From an uncultured Alphaproteobacteria bacterium (lineage in GTDB: Bacteria > Pseudomonadota > Alphaproteobacteria > CAAHEQ01 > UBA3637), in NCBI GenBank assembly GCA_937935995.1, contig CALGXF010000028.1, positions 1 to 31,818 on the forward strand: a DNA stretch of 31,818 nt. The letters run 5' to 3'. How positions within the stretch are numbered: the stretch's first letter is position 1; every line of letters begins with the position of its first letter. Shown piece by piece: positions 1 through 8,726 of the stretch. A program made the translations under genes and the position numbers. The notes beneath the pieces are model-generated. The model saw only the letters and a list, made by a program, of their open reading frames with translations. It did not search any database and was not told where the DNA came from.

Positions 1-1664
1 ATGCGGTTGATTTCGGCGATTTGTTGTTACAACCGTTGGAAATATTCAAAAGTCGGCCGGATATTGCGGGTTACTATCAAAAACAATTCAAATACATTTT
101 GGTGGATGAATATCAAGATACGAACGTAGCGCAGTATTTGTGGTTGCGGTTATTGGCGATGGGATCCGGGAATTTATGCTGTGTCGGGGATGATGACCAG
201 TCTATTTATTCGTGGCGCGGGGCGGAAGTTGAAAATATCCTGCGGTTTTCCAAAGATTTCCCGGCGGCACAGACTATTCGGTTGGAAAGCAACTATCGGT
301 CAACGGCGCATATTTTAGGCGCAGCGTCCGCGTTGATTGCCAATAACGAAGGGCGGCTCGGCAAAACGCTGCGGGTTGCGCCCGGACGCGACGGCAGTGG
401 TGAGTTGGTCTCTGTGAAAGGCTATTGGAACGGGAAAGAAGAAGCGGAACATGTCGTGGAATCGATTGAAGATTTTATGCGTGCCGGGACACCGCTTTCC
501 AAAATGGCCGTGTTGGTTCGTGCCGGATTTCAAACGCGCGAGTTTGAAGAAGAGCTTATCAAAGCCGGATTGCCGTATCAGGTTATCGGTGATTTCAAAT
601 TCTATGAACGGGAAGAAATCAAAGATGCCGTTGCGTATTTGCGCTTGATTAATAACACCAACGATGATTTGGCCTTTGCGCGTATTGTGAACAAACCGCG
701 TCGCGGTATCGGGGAAGCGTCTATGAAGATTTTGCAGGAATATGCAGTGGCGCATCATGTGTCTTTATTCGATGCCATTGATAAAGCTCAATTAAAAGCG
801 GCGGCGAAACGAACGTTGACGGAGTTTCAAACCCATGTTATGCATTGGCGTGGGTTGGTTTCAATGATGCCGTTAAAGGAAGTGACCAAGCGTGTTTTGG
901 AAGAATCGGGTTATATGAACATGTGGCGGACGGATAAGTCGATTGAAGCCGAAGGCCGACTTGAAAACTTAAAAGAATTGCAAAACGTAATGACCGGAGA
1001 ATTTGAAGATATTTCGGCCTTTATCGAGCATGCCAGTTTGGTGATGGATTCGGACAAAGACACGGGGCAGGATTTAATTACGGTTATGACGTTGCATGCT
1101 TCCAAAGGATTGGAATTTGATATTGTGTTTTTGCCGGGATGGGAAGAAGGATTATTCCCGCATGCCAAAGCTTTGGATGAGGGCGGCCGGGAAGCTTTGG
1201 AAGAAGAACGTCGTTTGGCTTATGTCGGTATGACGCGGGCGCGCAAAAAGGCGTGTATTTCATTCGCATCCAACCGGCGTGTGTACGGGCAATGGCAAAA
1301 TGCATTACCGTCTCGGTTTATTGATGAACTGCCCGAAGAACACATTGACATGCAAAGCGCCAAAGGATTAAAAGGCAATTACGGCAGTTTCGGTTCTTAC
1401 GGCCGGTCGGATGATTGGACAAGTATCGGGTCGGATTGGTCGATGGGGAGTCGGGAAGAGGCATCTGAAGACGACACGGGCTACGCATGGGGTCGTTCAA
1501 CCGGGATGTTTTCTTCAAAGCCGTCTTCAAAACTCGGGAAACGCGTTCATCACGAAGCTTTCGGAGATGGGACAGTCATTCGGGATGAAGGGGATCGCGT
1601 GGAAGTCAGCTTTGATTATAAAGGCCGTAAAAAAGTTTTAAAAAAGTTCTTAACGGATGTGTAA
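1..1664 (+). CDS. uvrD: UvrD/PcrA-type superfamily 1 DNA helicase, 3' part
   Basis: ATP-dependent 3'-5' DNA helicase of the UvrD/PcrA/Rep family, used in nucleotide excision repair and in clearing replication and transcription blocks. The reading frame is open at the left edge (first full codon at base 3) and begins with AVDFGDLLL, so the N-terminal Walker A part is outside the window. Visible motifs in order: DEYQDT (motif II), GDDDQSIYSWRGA (III), LESNYRS (IV), TLHASKGLEFDIVFLPGWEEG (V region) and EERRLAYVGMTRAR (VI). After a Gly/Ser-rich linker the C-terminus has FGDGTVIRDEGDRVEVSFD, the Tudor-like module that binds RNA polymerase in PcrA/UvrD. The protein is complete at its C-terminus (TAA at 1662-1664). 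UvrD and PcrA cannot be separated from the sequence alone; uvrD is the usual name in this class. Confidence 0.95.
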   Translation, partial: AVDFGDLLLQPLEIFKSRPDIAGYYQKQFKYILVDEYQDTNVAQYLWLRLLAMGSGNLCCVGDDDQSIYSWRGAEVENILRFSKDFPAAQTIRLESNYRSTAHILGAASALIANNEGRLGKTLRVAPGRDGSGELVSVKGYWNGKEEAEHVVESIEDFMRAGTPLSKMAVLVRAGFQTREFEEELIKAGLPYQVIGDFKFYEREEIKDAVAYLRLINNTNDDLAFARIVNKPRRGIGEASMKILQEYAVAHHVSLFDAIDKAQLKAAAKRTLTEFQTHVMHWRGLVSMMPLKEVTKRVLEESGYMNMWRTDKSIEAEGRLENLKELQNVMTGEFEDISAFIEHASLVMDSDKDTGQDLITVMTLHASKGLEFDIVFLPGWEEGLFPHAKALDEGGREALEEERRLAYVGMTRARKKACISFASNRRVYGQWQNALPSRFIDELPEEHIDMQSAKGLKGNYGSFGSYGRSDDWTSIGSDWSMGSREEASEDDTGYAWGRSTGMFSSKPSSKLGKRVHHEAFGDGTVIRDEGDRVEVSFDYKGRKKVLKKFLTDV

Positions 1665-1670
1665 AGTTTT

Positions 1671-1692
1671 GGAAAATAACTTGCTATTTTCC
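1671..1692. repeat. Perfect 8-bp inverted repeat between uvrD and lolC
   Basis: GGAAAATA (1671-1678) and TATTTTCC (1685-1692) are perfect reverse complements separated by six bases. They sit 7 bases after the uvrD stop. The stem is AT-rich and no T-tract follows, so it is a poor intrinsic terminator. It could be an operator or an mRNA 3'-end hairpin. No convincing promoter was seen in the rest of the 75-base gap. Confidence 0.4.
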
Positions 1693-1739
1693 GCCACTTC
1701 CTTTACTCTTCAAAAAGAATCAAACAAAGGATACGGTAC

Positions 1740-2981
1740 ATGGCACTTTTTGAACGATTGGTCGGCTTTCGGTATTTAAAAGCACGCAAACGCACGGGCT
1801 TTGTTTCGGTCATTGCCGGGTTTTCTTTTTTGGGAATTATGTTGGGTGTGGCAACATTGATTATTGTCATGAGCGTGATGAACGGTTTTCGCGACGAATT
1901 GATGGGGCGCGTGCTGGGCATCAACGGACATATGGCCATTTATCCTTCTTGGGGGCCGACGTTTGCTTTGGATGAAAAGCAAATAACGGATTTTCAAAAA
2001 ATACATGGGGTGACGGCGGTGATGCCGATTTTGGAAGGTCAAGTCATGGCTTCATCGGATTTGGTGTCTCAAGGGGCTTTGTTGCGCGGGGTTAAACCGT
2101 CCGATTTTAAAGCGCGGCCGTTGCTTTCTTCAAATTATCAAGGAAAGCCTTTGGATGCGTTTCAGGATAATCAAATTATTTTAGGTTATCGTTTGGCGTC
2201 CAAAATGGGGGTGCGTATCGGTCAAAAATTAAATTTAATTTCACCTAATGGAAATGTGACGGCTTTTGGAACCATGCCGCGGATGAAATCGTATGAAGTC
2301 ATTGGCACGTTTGACACCGGCATGTTTGAATATGATGCTAATTTTATTTTTATGCCGTTGGAACAAGCGCAAAAATATTTAATGAATGACGGGCAAATCA
2401 GTCAAATTGAAATTTTTGTCACGGATATGAATGCGTTGCCGTTTGTTCAGGAAGAAATTGTTGCCAAGTTACCGCGTTCGCAAGTGGCTGTGGATTGGAA
2501 ACATTCCAATTCGGCTTTTTTCAACGCCATTGAAGTGGAACGCAATGTGATGTTTTTAATTTTGACACTTATTATTATCGTTGCCGCGTTTAATATTATT
2601 TCGGGATTGATTATGTTGGTGCGGGATAAAAGCAAAGACATTGCTATTTTGCGCACGATGGGAGCCAGCCGCCGCTCCATTATGGCGATTTTCTTGATAG
2701 ACGGTTTATTCGTCGGTGTCGTCGGAACATTAGCCGGGTTATTGGTCGGCTTGTTGGTTTCTTATAACATTGAACCAATCCGCCAATTTTTAGGCCGTTT
2801 AGCCGGACAAGATTTGTTTTCGGCCGAAATTTATTTCTTATCCCAGTTGCCGTCCAAGACAGACGTAAAAGAAGTCATTGCGGTAACGGTAATGGCATTG
2901 AGCTTGTCCTTTTTGGCGACGTTGTATCCGTCATGGAAAGCCTCTAAAACCGATCCGGTGGAGGCCTTGCGGTATGAATGA
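1740..2981 (+). CDS. lolC: Lipoprotein-releasing ABC transporter permease (LolC/E family)
   Basis: Inner-membrane permease of the Lol system, which extracts mature outer-membrane lipoproteins and passes them to LolA using ATP hydrolysed by LolD. The 413 residues match the family: an N-terminal transmembrane helix (about 22-48, GFSFLGIMLGVATLIIVMSV), a long periplasmic domain (about 50-265), then three C-terminal helices, with the RDKSKDIAILRTMGAS loop that contacts the ATPase. ATG at 1740 follows AAAGG at 1726-1730. lolD is one gene downstream, supporting the assignment. Only one permease is present here; alphaproteobacteria commonly have a single LolC/E-type subunit thought to act as a homodimer, so lolC versus lolE is a naming choice. 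The stop overlaps an ATG at 2978 that I do not think is used. Confidence 0.93.
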   Translation: MALFERLVGFRYLKARKRTGFVSVIAGFSFLGIMLGVATLIIVMSVMNGFRDELMGRVLGINGHMAIYPSWGPTFALDEKQITDFQKIHGVTAVMPILEGQVMASSDLVSQGALLRGVKPSDFKARPLLSSNYQGKPLDAFQDNQIILGYRLASKMGVRIGQKLNLISPNGNVTAFGTMPRMKSYEVIGTFDTGMFEYDANFIFMPLEQAQKYLMNDGQISQIEIFVTDMNALPFVQEEIVAKLPRSQVAVDWKHSNSAFFNAIEVERNVMFLILTLIIIVAAFNIISGLIMLVRDKSKDIAILRTMGASRRSIMAIFLIDGLFVGVVGTLAGLLVGLLVSYNIEPIRQFLGRLAGQDLFSAEIYFLSQLPSKTDVKEVIAVTVMALSLSFLATLYPSWKASKTDPVEALRYE

Positions 2982-3040
2982 AAGTTTACGATGGCTGGAA
3001 AAGGAAGTGGATGGAGTTCTTTTTTGGAGGAAAAAGAAAA

Positions 3041-3535
3041 ATGATTAAATGGATTTTTGTTTTTTGTTTCATCGTGTTGCCGGTTTTGGCACAATCTCGC
3101 GATAAAATTTGTCCGCCGGATCAACCGCTTCAAGACAAACAAGGATGGTGTTATGCGTGTGATAATCCCTATGCTTTTGATATGACGGCGATGGAATGTG
3201 CAAAATGTCCGAACCGGGAAATCAATTCTGCCGGTCGATGTGCCGTCAAAACATGTCCGGTTGACCAACCGATGCAAGATCAACGCGGTTGGTGCTATGA
3301 TTGTGCGCGGGACTTTCCGATTGAAACCTCTTACGATATGTGTCGGCGCTGCCCCAATCGTCGAATGATTCATAACATGTGCGCGTTAAAAGAATGTCCG
3401 GCGCATAAACCGATGCAAGGCGAATATGGGTATTGTTATCCTTGTTCCGGCGAAGATTTAAAAGATGTCGAAATGACGGCAGACCAATGTGCGAAATGTC
3501 CGAATCGTGTCTTTAAGGAAGGACGGTGTGTATGA
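3041..3535 (+). CDS. Secreted cysteine-rich protein with three six-Cys repeats
   Basis: Unrecognised 164-residue protein. The start at 3041 is chosen because GGAGG at 3026-3030 lies 10 bases upstream and the product then opens with a clean signal peptide (MIKWIFVFCFIVLPVLAQS). A longer frame from 2978 overlaps lolC but would bury that signal. The mature part is three tandem copies of a roughly 48-residue unit with spacing C-x12-C-x2-C-x12-14-C-x2-C-x9-10-C, giving 18 cysteines. Constant elements are CPxxxPMQ, GWCYxC and CxxCPNR. The cysteines could form disulfides in the periplasm or bind metal through CxxC pairs; neither is shown. It sits between lolC and lolD, and its TGA overlaps the lolD ATG, so it is translated with the Lol transporter. 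A role in lipoprotein export is only suggested by position. Confidence 0.8.
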   Translation: MIKWIFVFCFIVLPVLAQSRDKICPPDQPLQDKQGWCYACDNPYAFDMTAMECAKCPNREINSAGRCAVKTCPVDQPMQDQRGWCYDCARDFPIETSYDMCRRCPNRRMIHNMCALKECPAHKPMQGEYGYCYPCSGEDLKDVEMTADQCAKCPNRVFKEGRCV

Positions 3536-4212
3536 GCAATCCTGTTTTAAAACTGCATCAAATCAAACGATGGTTTGGCGATGGCGATAAACGGCTGCAT
3601 GTGTTAAAAGGCGTTAATTTGGACATTCAGGCCGGCGAAATTGTCGCACTTGTTGGGCCGTCGGGGTCGGGCAAATCAACGATGCTTTATGTTGCGGGAT
3701 TGCTGGATCAACCAAGTTCCGGTTCTATTCATTTAGCAAATGTTGCGTGTGAAAAGATGAGCGAAAAAGAGCGCACATTGATGCGGCGGGCGTATTTGGG
3801 ATTTGTGTATCAAAGCCATTTGTTGTTGCCTGATTTTTCGGCGTTGGAAAATGTGATGATGCCCCGGTTGATTGCCGGAAAATCCAAAAAACAAGCCGAA
3901 GAGCGGGCGGTTTTTTTGTTGGATAAAATGGGATTGAAAAATCGCATGCTGCATCGCAGCGGTGAATTGTCCGGTGGTGAACAACAGCGGGTTGCCATTG
4001 CGCGGGCGTTGGCGAACAGTCCGTCATTGTTGTTGGCGGATGAACCGACGGGGAATTTGGATCCCGTTACCAGTGAAAAAGTGTTTACCGAGTTGTTGAC
4101 ATTGGTTCGTGAAACCGGTTTGTCGGCTTTGATTGCAACGCATAATCCGGAGTTAGCGGCCAAGATGGATCGGCGTGTTCAGTTGGTAAATGGGGTGTTG
4201 GAGGAAGTTTAA
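3532..4212 (+). CDS. lolD: Lipoprotein-releasing ABC transporter ATP-binding protein LolD
   Basis: Cytoplasmic ATPase that powers lipoprotein release by the LolC/E permease. The 226 residues contain all ABC elements: Walker A GPSGSGKST, Q-loop in FVYQSHLLLPDFSALENV, signature LSGGEQQRVAIARAL, Walker B LLLADEPTGNLD and the switch histidine in ATHNPEL. The QSHLLLPDFSALENV stretch is typical of the LolD/MacB/FtsE group. I chose ATG 3532, which overlaps the preceding TGA (ATGA) and follows AAGGAAGGA at 3515-3523; a GTG at 3526 would add only two residues. The next gene starts immediately after the stop, so this belongs to a lolC-lolD-dnaE transcription unit. Confidence 0.95.
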   Translation: MSNPVLKLHQIKRWFGDGDKRLHVLKGVNLDIQAGEIVALVGPSGSGKSTMLYVAGLLDQPSSGSIHLANVACEKMSEKERTLMRRAYLGFVYQSHLLLPDFSALENVMMPRLIAGKSKKQAEERAVFLLDKMGLKNRMLHRSGELSGGEQQRVAIARALANSPSLLLADEPTGNLDPVTSEKVFTELLTLVRETGLSALIATHNPELAAKMDRRVQLVNGVLEEV

Positions 4213-4548
4213 ATGCGAAAAAAGTCTTCTGCTTCAAACAAAGCCGTTCGAACAATGAATAAATTAACGGAATTATCGCGGTACTTTTTATACAGCTTTG
4301 TCGTGTCCTTTTTGGGTGTTTTGTTCATCGGCGGCGGATTGATTAAATGGGCGGCGACATCTTCGACGAATGCGTATGATGTCAACTACTTTCGGGCAGA
4401 TTTAATTTTAATGATTTTCTTGTTTATCGGTCAAATCATTATCGCTTCGATAGCCAAAACGAAAATCAAATTTTACGGATTTAGTTTCGGTTTGTTGGGA
4501 GCTGTTTTATTGGCTTTGATTTATTACCATATTTGGTTGTTTGTGTAA
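4213..4548 (+). CDS. Small three-helix inner-membrane protein of unknown function
   Basis: Unrecognised 111-residue protein. After a basic N-terminus (MRKKSSASNKAVRT) there are three hydrophobic segments at about 24-48, 61-84 and 86-110, with little soluble sequence between them. The basic N-terminus suggests it starts in the cytoplasm. The ATG directly follows the lolD TAA, with GGAGG inside the lolD 3' end serving as ribosome binding site, so it is translationally coupled to lolD. dnaE begins 10 bases after its stop. No catalytic motif is visible. Its place suggests an accessory membrane protein of the same operon, not a known enzyme. Confidence 0.75.
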   Translation: MRKKSSASNKAVRTMNKLTELSRYFLYSFVVSFLGVLFIGGGLIKWAATSSTNAYDVNYFRADLILMIFLFIGQIIIASIAKTKIKFYGFSFGLLGAVLLALIYYHIWLFV

Positions 4549-4558
4549 GGATGCTGTT

Positions 4559-7500
4559 ATGACCCCCGAATTCATTCATTTACATGTTCATTCTCAATAT
4601 TCGTTGCTGGAAGGCGCAATGAAAATCCCCAAACTGATTGATGCGTGTGTGGAAAACAACATGCCGGCAATGGCGATTACGGATACGGCGAACTTGTTCG
4701 GCGGAATGGATTTTTCGTATGCGTGTGCGGCGGCAGGAATCCAACCGATTTTAGGAACGCAACTGTTGTTAAAACAAGAAGCGGAAGCAGGACATGTGCC
4801 GAGCGTAAAAGAAGAAATCAACCCGCCGATGGATAAAATCGTTCTGTTGGTTCAAAATGAGGCAGGCTATAAAAATCTGTTGAAACTGTTTAATCATTAT
4901 TACATGGGCGAGGGAAAGCAGACCTTTCCGCATCTGACGTTGCCGGAATTAGAAGAATTCAGTTCAGGATTGATTTTGCTGACAGGCGGGCCGCAAGGGC
5001 CGATTGGCCGATATATTTTGTCCGGCCAGCCTGATAAAGCGGAAAGTTTGTTATTGCGCTTAAAAGACGCTTTCGGCGATCGGTTATACATGGAAATAAT
5101 GCGTCACGGAATGGCGATTGAACGCCAAACCGAAGATGCTTTTTTGGATTTGGCCTATAAACATAACATCCCGTTGGTTGCAACAAATGACGTATTGTTT
5201 AAAAAACCGGAAATGTACGAAGCGCACGATGCGTTGCTGTGCATTGCCGATAAAACGTATGTAGATGTACAAGACCGGCGCAAAGTGACGTCTCAACATT
5301 ACTTTAAAACAGCCGAAGAAATGAAAACATTGTTTTCTGATTTGCCGGAAGCTATTCAAAATACGGTTCAAATTGCCAAACGATGCGGCTTTATGTTGCA
5401 TAAGATGAAAGCGGCTTTCCCGCAATACGACTGCGGCGGGTTGACCGAAGATGAATTATTGGTGAAAAAAGCGCATGAAGGCCTTGAAAAGCGGATGAAA
5501 AATCGGTCGGAAGAAGATCGAAAAAAATATGCTGACCGCATGGAATACGAACTGGGCATCATTAAACAAATGGGCTTTCCCGGATACTTTTTAATCGTTT
5601 CCGACTTTATTCAATGGTCCAAAGCACATGGTATTCCGGTTGGCCCGGGGCGTGGATCCGGGGCAGGGTCTGTGGTTGCTTGGGCATTGACGATTACGGA
5701 TATTGATCCGTTGAAATTTAATTTGCTGTTTGAACGGTTTTTAAATCCGGAACGGGTTTCCATGCCGGACTTTGATGTGGACTTTTGTCAGGAGCGACGC
5801 GGTGAAACCATTCAGTATGTTCAAGAAAAATACGGGTTTGATCATGTGGCACAGATTGTGACATTCGGTCAGCTTCAGGCCAAAGCGGTTATCCGAGATG
5901 TCGGCCGTGTGTTGCAAATTCCGTATCCGGTTGTGGACAGGCTTTCCAAATTGGTGCCAAACGGATTAAATGAAAAGGGCAAACCGTACACGTTGAAAGA
6001 AGTGTTGGAAATCGAACCGGCATTTGAAGTGGAAGCAAATCGGGAACCGCAAATCAAACGATTGTTGGAATATGCGTTGCAGTTGGAAGGATTGTATCGC
6101 AATACATCGACTCACGCGGCCGGGGTCGTTATCGGGCACGACCCGTTGGATGAAATTTTGCCGATTTACAAGGATCCGGATTCCGATATGCCGGTGACTC
6201 AATTTAACATGAAGTTCGTGGAAGATGCGAGCTTGATTAAATTCGACTTTTTGGGATTGAAAACATTAACGGTTTTGGCCAAAACGCTGGAGCTTTTAAA
6301 ACCGCGCGGGATTGAATTGGATTTGATTAACATTCCGTTGGACGACAAAGAAACGTTCCGTTTGTTGTCAGAGGGTGATACATCCGGTGTCTTCCAATTT
6401 GAAAGTGCGGGCATGCGCAAAATTTTAAAAGACATGGCGCCGGATAAAATTGAAGATTTAGTCGCTATCGTGGCTTTGTACCGACCGGGACCGATGGGCA
6501 ACATCCCCAGTTACATTGCGCGCAAACACGGTACCGAAAAACCGGATTATCTGCATCCGATGTTGGAGGAAATTTTAAAAGAAACCTACGGCATTATGAT
6601 TTACCAAGAACAAGTGATGCAGATTGCTCAAGTCATGGCCGGATACAGTTTGGGCGGCGCTGACTTGTTACGCCGAGCTATGGGGAAAAAGAAAAAAGAA
6701 GAAATGGTTAAACAGCGCGTTATCTTTATTGACGGTGCTAAAGCCAGAGGCGTCCCCGAAGAAAAAGCAGCCGAAGTCTTTGACTTGATGGAAAAGTTTG
6801 CCAGTTACGGGTTTAATAAATCGCATGCGGCGGCGTATGCCTTTGTGTCGTATCAAACGGCTTATTTAAAAGCGCATTATCCGGTTGAATTTATGGCTGC
6901 GACGATGACGCTTGATAAGACGGATACGGATAAGCTGGGCTTTTTCAAACGCGACGTGACCAAGATGAATATCCCGATTTTACCGCCGGATGTGAATAAA
7001 TCGCAAGTGAACTTTTCTGTGGAAAACGGTGCCATTCGATATGCGATGTCGGCTGTGCGCAATGTGGGCGAAGGAGCGATGCAATCCATGATTGCCGAAC
7101 GGGAAAAGAACGGGCCTTTTAAAAACATCGTTGACTTTATTGCCCGCGTGGATGGATCGGTGATGAATAAACGTTGTTTCGAAAACCTGATTAAATCAGG
7201 GGCTTTGGATTGTTTGGAGCCGAACCGGGCAAAGCTGCACCACAATTTGGAAAAATTAAGCCAGCATTCGGCCGCGATTGCCATGCAGCGGCGCAGTTCT
7301 CAAATTTCGTTGTTCGGTGAAGCCATGGAAATCCAAAATATTACATTAGAGGAAATTCCCGAATGGCCGTCGATGCAAAAATTGGAAATGGAAGCCGAAG
7401 CGATTGGATTTTATTTGTCGGCTCACCCGTTGGATGCGTTTGAATCAAGTTTTGAACGATTGCGTATTATGCCGTCTTCGGAATTGGTCAAAACAGTTGA

Positions 7501-7996
7501 AATGGCTGGTTCTGTGCGTGTCCGGCTGGCGGGCATCGTTAACGACATGCGTGAAAGGATTTCGCAAAAATCCGGCAATAAATATGCGTTCATTACCGGG
7601 TCAGACACATCAGGCACTTTTGAAATGATGTGTTTTTCCGAAACGTTGGCACAGTCTCGGGAAAAATTAAAATCCGGCCAACCGGTGATTTTCTCGGTTC
7701 AGGCCGAAAAGAAAGAAGACGAAATTCGGATGATTTTGCAGGCTGTCGAGTATTTGAACGAAGCAATTGCCAAAGTCAGCAGTTCCGTTATGATTTACAT
7801 GGATGATCCGGCATGTTTATCTCCGATTCAGTCCATTTTAAAACAAGACGGTTCCGGTAAAGGCAAAGTTTTCCTTATTCCGCACGTGGATGAGTGGGAT
7901 GTGGAAGTTGCGCTTGACGGCGGTTATGCGTTATCTGCGGAAACGATGCAAGCGTTGCGCGCCGTTCCGGGTATTCAGGAAATCAAACAGGTTTAA
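4559..7996 (+). CDS. dnaE: DNA polymerase III alpha subunit
   Basis: Catalytic subunit of the replicative DNA polymerase. The 1145 residues are close to the usual 1150-1170. The N-terminal PHP domain opens with FIHLHVHSQYSLLEGAM. The palm aspartates are in PDFDVDF (about 403-409) and KFDFLGLKT (about 560-568), matching the spacing of the catalytic Asp residues of E. coli DnaE. RNTSTHAAGVVIG and YRPGPMG are further family signatures. QISLF at 915-919 sits where the internal beta-clamp-binding motif of DnaE lies. ATG 4559 is preferred over an upstream in-frame TTG because AAGGA at 4547-4551 is well spaced and MTPEFIHLHVHS matches the family N-terminus. The stop codon overlaps that of the convergent gene in a shared TTAA. 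Confidence 0.97.
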   Translation: MTPEFIHLHVHSQYSLLEGAMKIPKLIDACVENNMPAMAITDTANLFGGMDFSYACAAAGIQPILGTQLLLKQEAEAGHVPSVKEEINPPMDKIVLLVQNEAGYKNLLKLFNHYYMGEGKQTFPHLTLPELEEFSSGLILLTGGPQGPIGRYILSGQPDKAESLLLRLKDAFGDRLYMEIMRHGMAIERQTEDAFLDLAYKHNIPLVATNDVLFKKPEMYEAHDALLCIADKTYVDVQDRRKVTSQHYFKTAEEMKTLFSDLPEAIQNTVQIAKRCGFMLHKMKAAFPQYDCGGLTEDELLVKKAHEGLEKRMKNRSEEDRKKYADRMEYELGIIKQMGFPGYFLIVSDFIQWSKAHGIPVGPGRGSGAGSVVAWALTITDIDPLKFNLLFERFLNPERVSMPDFDVDFCQERRGETIQYVQEKYGFDHVAQIVTFGQLQAKAVIRDVGRVLQIPYPVVDRLSKLVPNGLNEKGKPYTLKEVLEIEPAFEVEANREPQIKRLLEYALQLEGLYRNTSTHAAGVVIGHDPLDEILPIYKDPDSDMPVTQFNMKFVEDASLIKFDFLGLKTLTVLAKTLELLKPRGIELDLINIPLDDKETFRLLSEGDTSGVFQFESAGMRKILKDMAPDKIEDLVAIVALYRPGPMGNIPSYIARKHGTEKPDYLHPMLEEILKETYGIMIYQEQVMQIAQVMAGYSLGGADLLRRAMGKKKKEEMVKQRVIFIDGAKARGVPEEKAAEVFDLMEKFASYGFNKSHAAAYAFVSYQTAYLKAHYPVEFMAATMTLDKTDTDKLGFFKRDVTKMNIPILPPDVNKSQVNFSVENGAIRYAMSAVRNVGEGAMQSMIAEREKNGPFKNIVDFIARVDGSVMNKRCFENLIKSGALDCLEPNRAKLHHNLEKLSQHSAAIAMQRRSSQISLFGEAMEIQNITLEEIPEWPSMQKLEMEAEAIGFYLSAHPLDAFESSFERLRIMPSSELVKTVEMAGSVRVRLAGIVNDMRERISQKSGNKYAFITGSDTSGTFEMMCFSETLAQSREKLKSGQPVIFSVQAEKKEDEIRMILQAVEYLNEAIAKVSSSVMIYMDDPACLSPIQSILKQDGSGKGKVFLIPHVDEWDVEVALDGGYALSAETMQALRAVPGIQEIKQV

Positions 7997-8601
7997 GCTG
8001 ATTTGCCTGAACGCAACCGGTCGAAAAATGCTTTTATGGCTTTAACGGTTTGCCGTTTGCCGAGTGTGGCACGTAAAGTCGACCGCGTGTTTAAATGCAA
8101 TTTTTTATCAACTTCCGGCGAGCGTTCATAATACCGGCCGCCCAGATTGACCATTCGGCGCATGCTGATTTTTTTGCCTTTTTCGTTGAACAGGTTTTCC
8201 GTCATCAACAAAAGGCCTGAGTTTTTATCACGTCGAAAGAGGCGTTCTTTTGTTTTTCCTTGTGTTTCGGGATCATAATAAGTGGTTCGGACTTTTTCCC
8301 CATTGCGGTACATTTGGGACTTAATACGATAAAAAACAAACGATTTTTCGTCGCCCAAATGAGTCGTAAATGTATCAATGGTTTTTTGACCGTTCGGACC
8401 TTCGTATGTCCGTTTCATTTCATAGGGGCGTTTTGCCTTATCCGATTCATATTTGAAGACGTCCGTAAATAACAGAGAGCCGTCTTTGCCGGTATGTTCT
8501 GTTTTCCGACGTCGCCCGAATTGATCAGAATAAACACAGCGGTTGTTAAAGCTGTGGAATGCTTCTTTTCCGGAGATTTGGTGCGTATTTTGTTCTGTCA
8601 T
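7993..8601 (-). CDS. Charged cytoplasmic protein of unknown function
   Basis: Unrecognised 202-residue protein with no signal peptide or membrane segment. It is very rich in Lys, Arg, Glu and Tyr. Short alternating stretches such as KTEHTGKDGSLLFTDVF, RTTYYDPETQGKTKERLF and TENLFNEKGKKIS look like repeated beta-hairpins of the kind seen in MORN- or YD-like proteins, but this is only a visual resemblance. The C-terminus is strongly basic. It has its own near-consensus promoter and an AAGGA-type ribosome binding site just before the ATG, so it is expressed independently of dnaE (convergent, overlapping stops) and rpsB (divergent). Confidence 0.75.
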   Translation of the reverse strand: MTEQNTHQISGKEAFHSFNNRCVYSDQFGRRRKTEHTGKDGSLLFTDVFKYESDKAKRPYEMKRTYEGPNGQKTIDTFTTHLGDEKSFVFYRIKSQMYRNGEKVRTTYYDPETQGKTKERLFRRDKNSGLLLMTENLFNEKGKKISMRRMVNLGGRYYERSPEVDKKLHLNTRSTLRATLGKRQTVKAIKAFFDRLRSGKSA

Positions 8602-8646
8602 AAAACTTCCTTACTTTTGATGGGTTGTTTTGCCAATATAATCCTT

Positions 8647-8675
8647 ATTATATCGGAAAATCCGCCGAAAGTCAA
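8647..8675 (-). promoter_or_regulatory. Sigma-70-type promoter for the unknown gene at 7993-8601
   Basis: Read on the minus strand: -35 TTGACT (8675-8670), a 17-base spacer, and -10 TATAAT (8652-8647). The predicted start is near 8640, leaving a short leader with TAAGGAAG before the ATG at 8601. It lies back to back with the rpsB promoter; the two -35 boxes are 16 bases apart. Confidence 0.75.
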
Positions 8676-8691
8676 AGAATAGAAAAAACAC

Positions 8692-8720
8692 TTGCAAAAG
8701 AAAAGCGAATCATGTATAAA
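8692..8720 (+). promoter_or_regulatory. Promoter of the rpsB-tsf operon
   Basis: -35 TTGCAA (8692-8697), 17-base spacer, -10 TATAAA (8715-8720) with an extended TG just upstream (8713-8714). The expected transcription start is about 8727, which gives a leader of roughly 120 bases before the rpsB ATG at 8846. Confidence 0.7.
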
Positions 8721-8726
8721 GAACCC

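Noticed and set aside
315..758. 147-codon minus-strand open frame opposite uvrD
   Set aside because: Fully antisense to a conserved helicase, with a His/Arg/Phe-rich translation typical of a shadow frame.
1665..1739. Promoter for lolC
   Set aside because: TTGCTA at 1681-1686 has no acceptable -10 box at normal spacing, so only the inverted repeat is reported.
2978..3040. Upstream ATG overlapping the lolC stop as start of the Cys-repeat gene
   Set aside because: The ATGA overlap is tempting, but the 21 added residues would precede a good signal peptide, and GGAGG at 3026-3030 clearly serves the ATG at 3041.
2831..3373. 180-codon minus-strand open frame opposite the end of lolC and the Cys-repeat gene
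   Set aside because: It lies antisense to two well-supported genes, has no ribosome binding site, and its translation has no family-like features. It reflects codon bias on the other strand.
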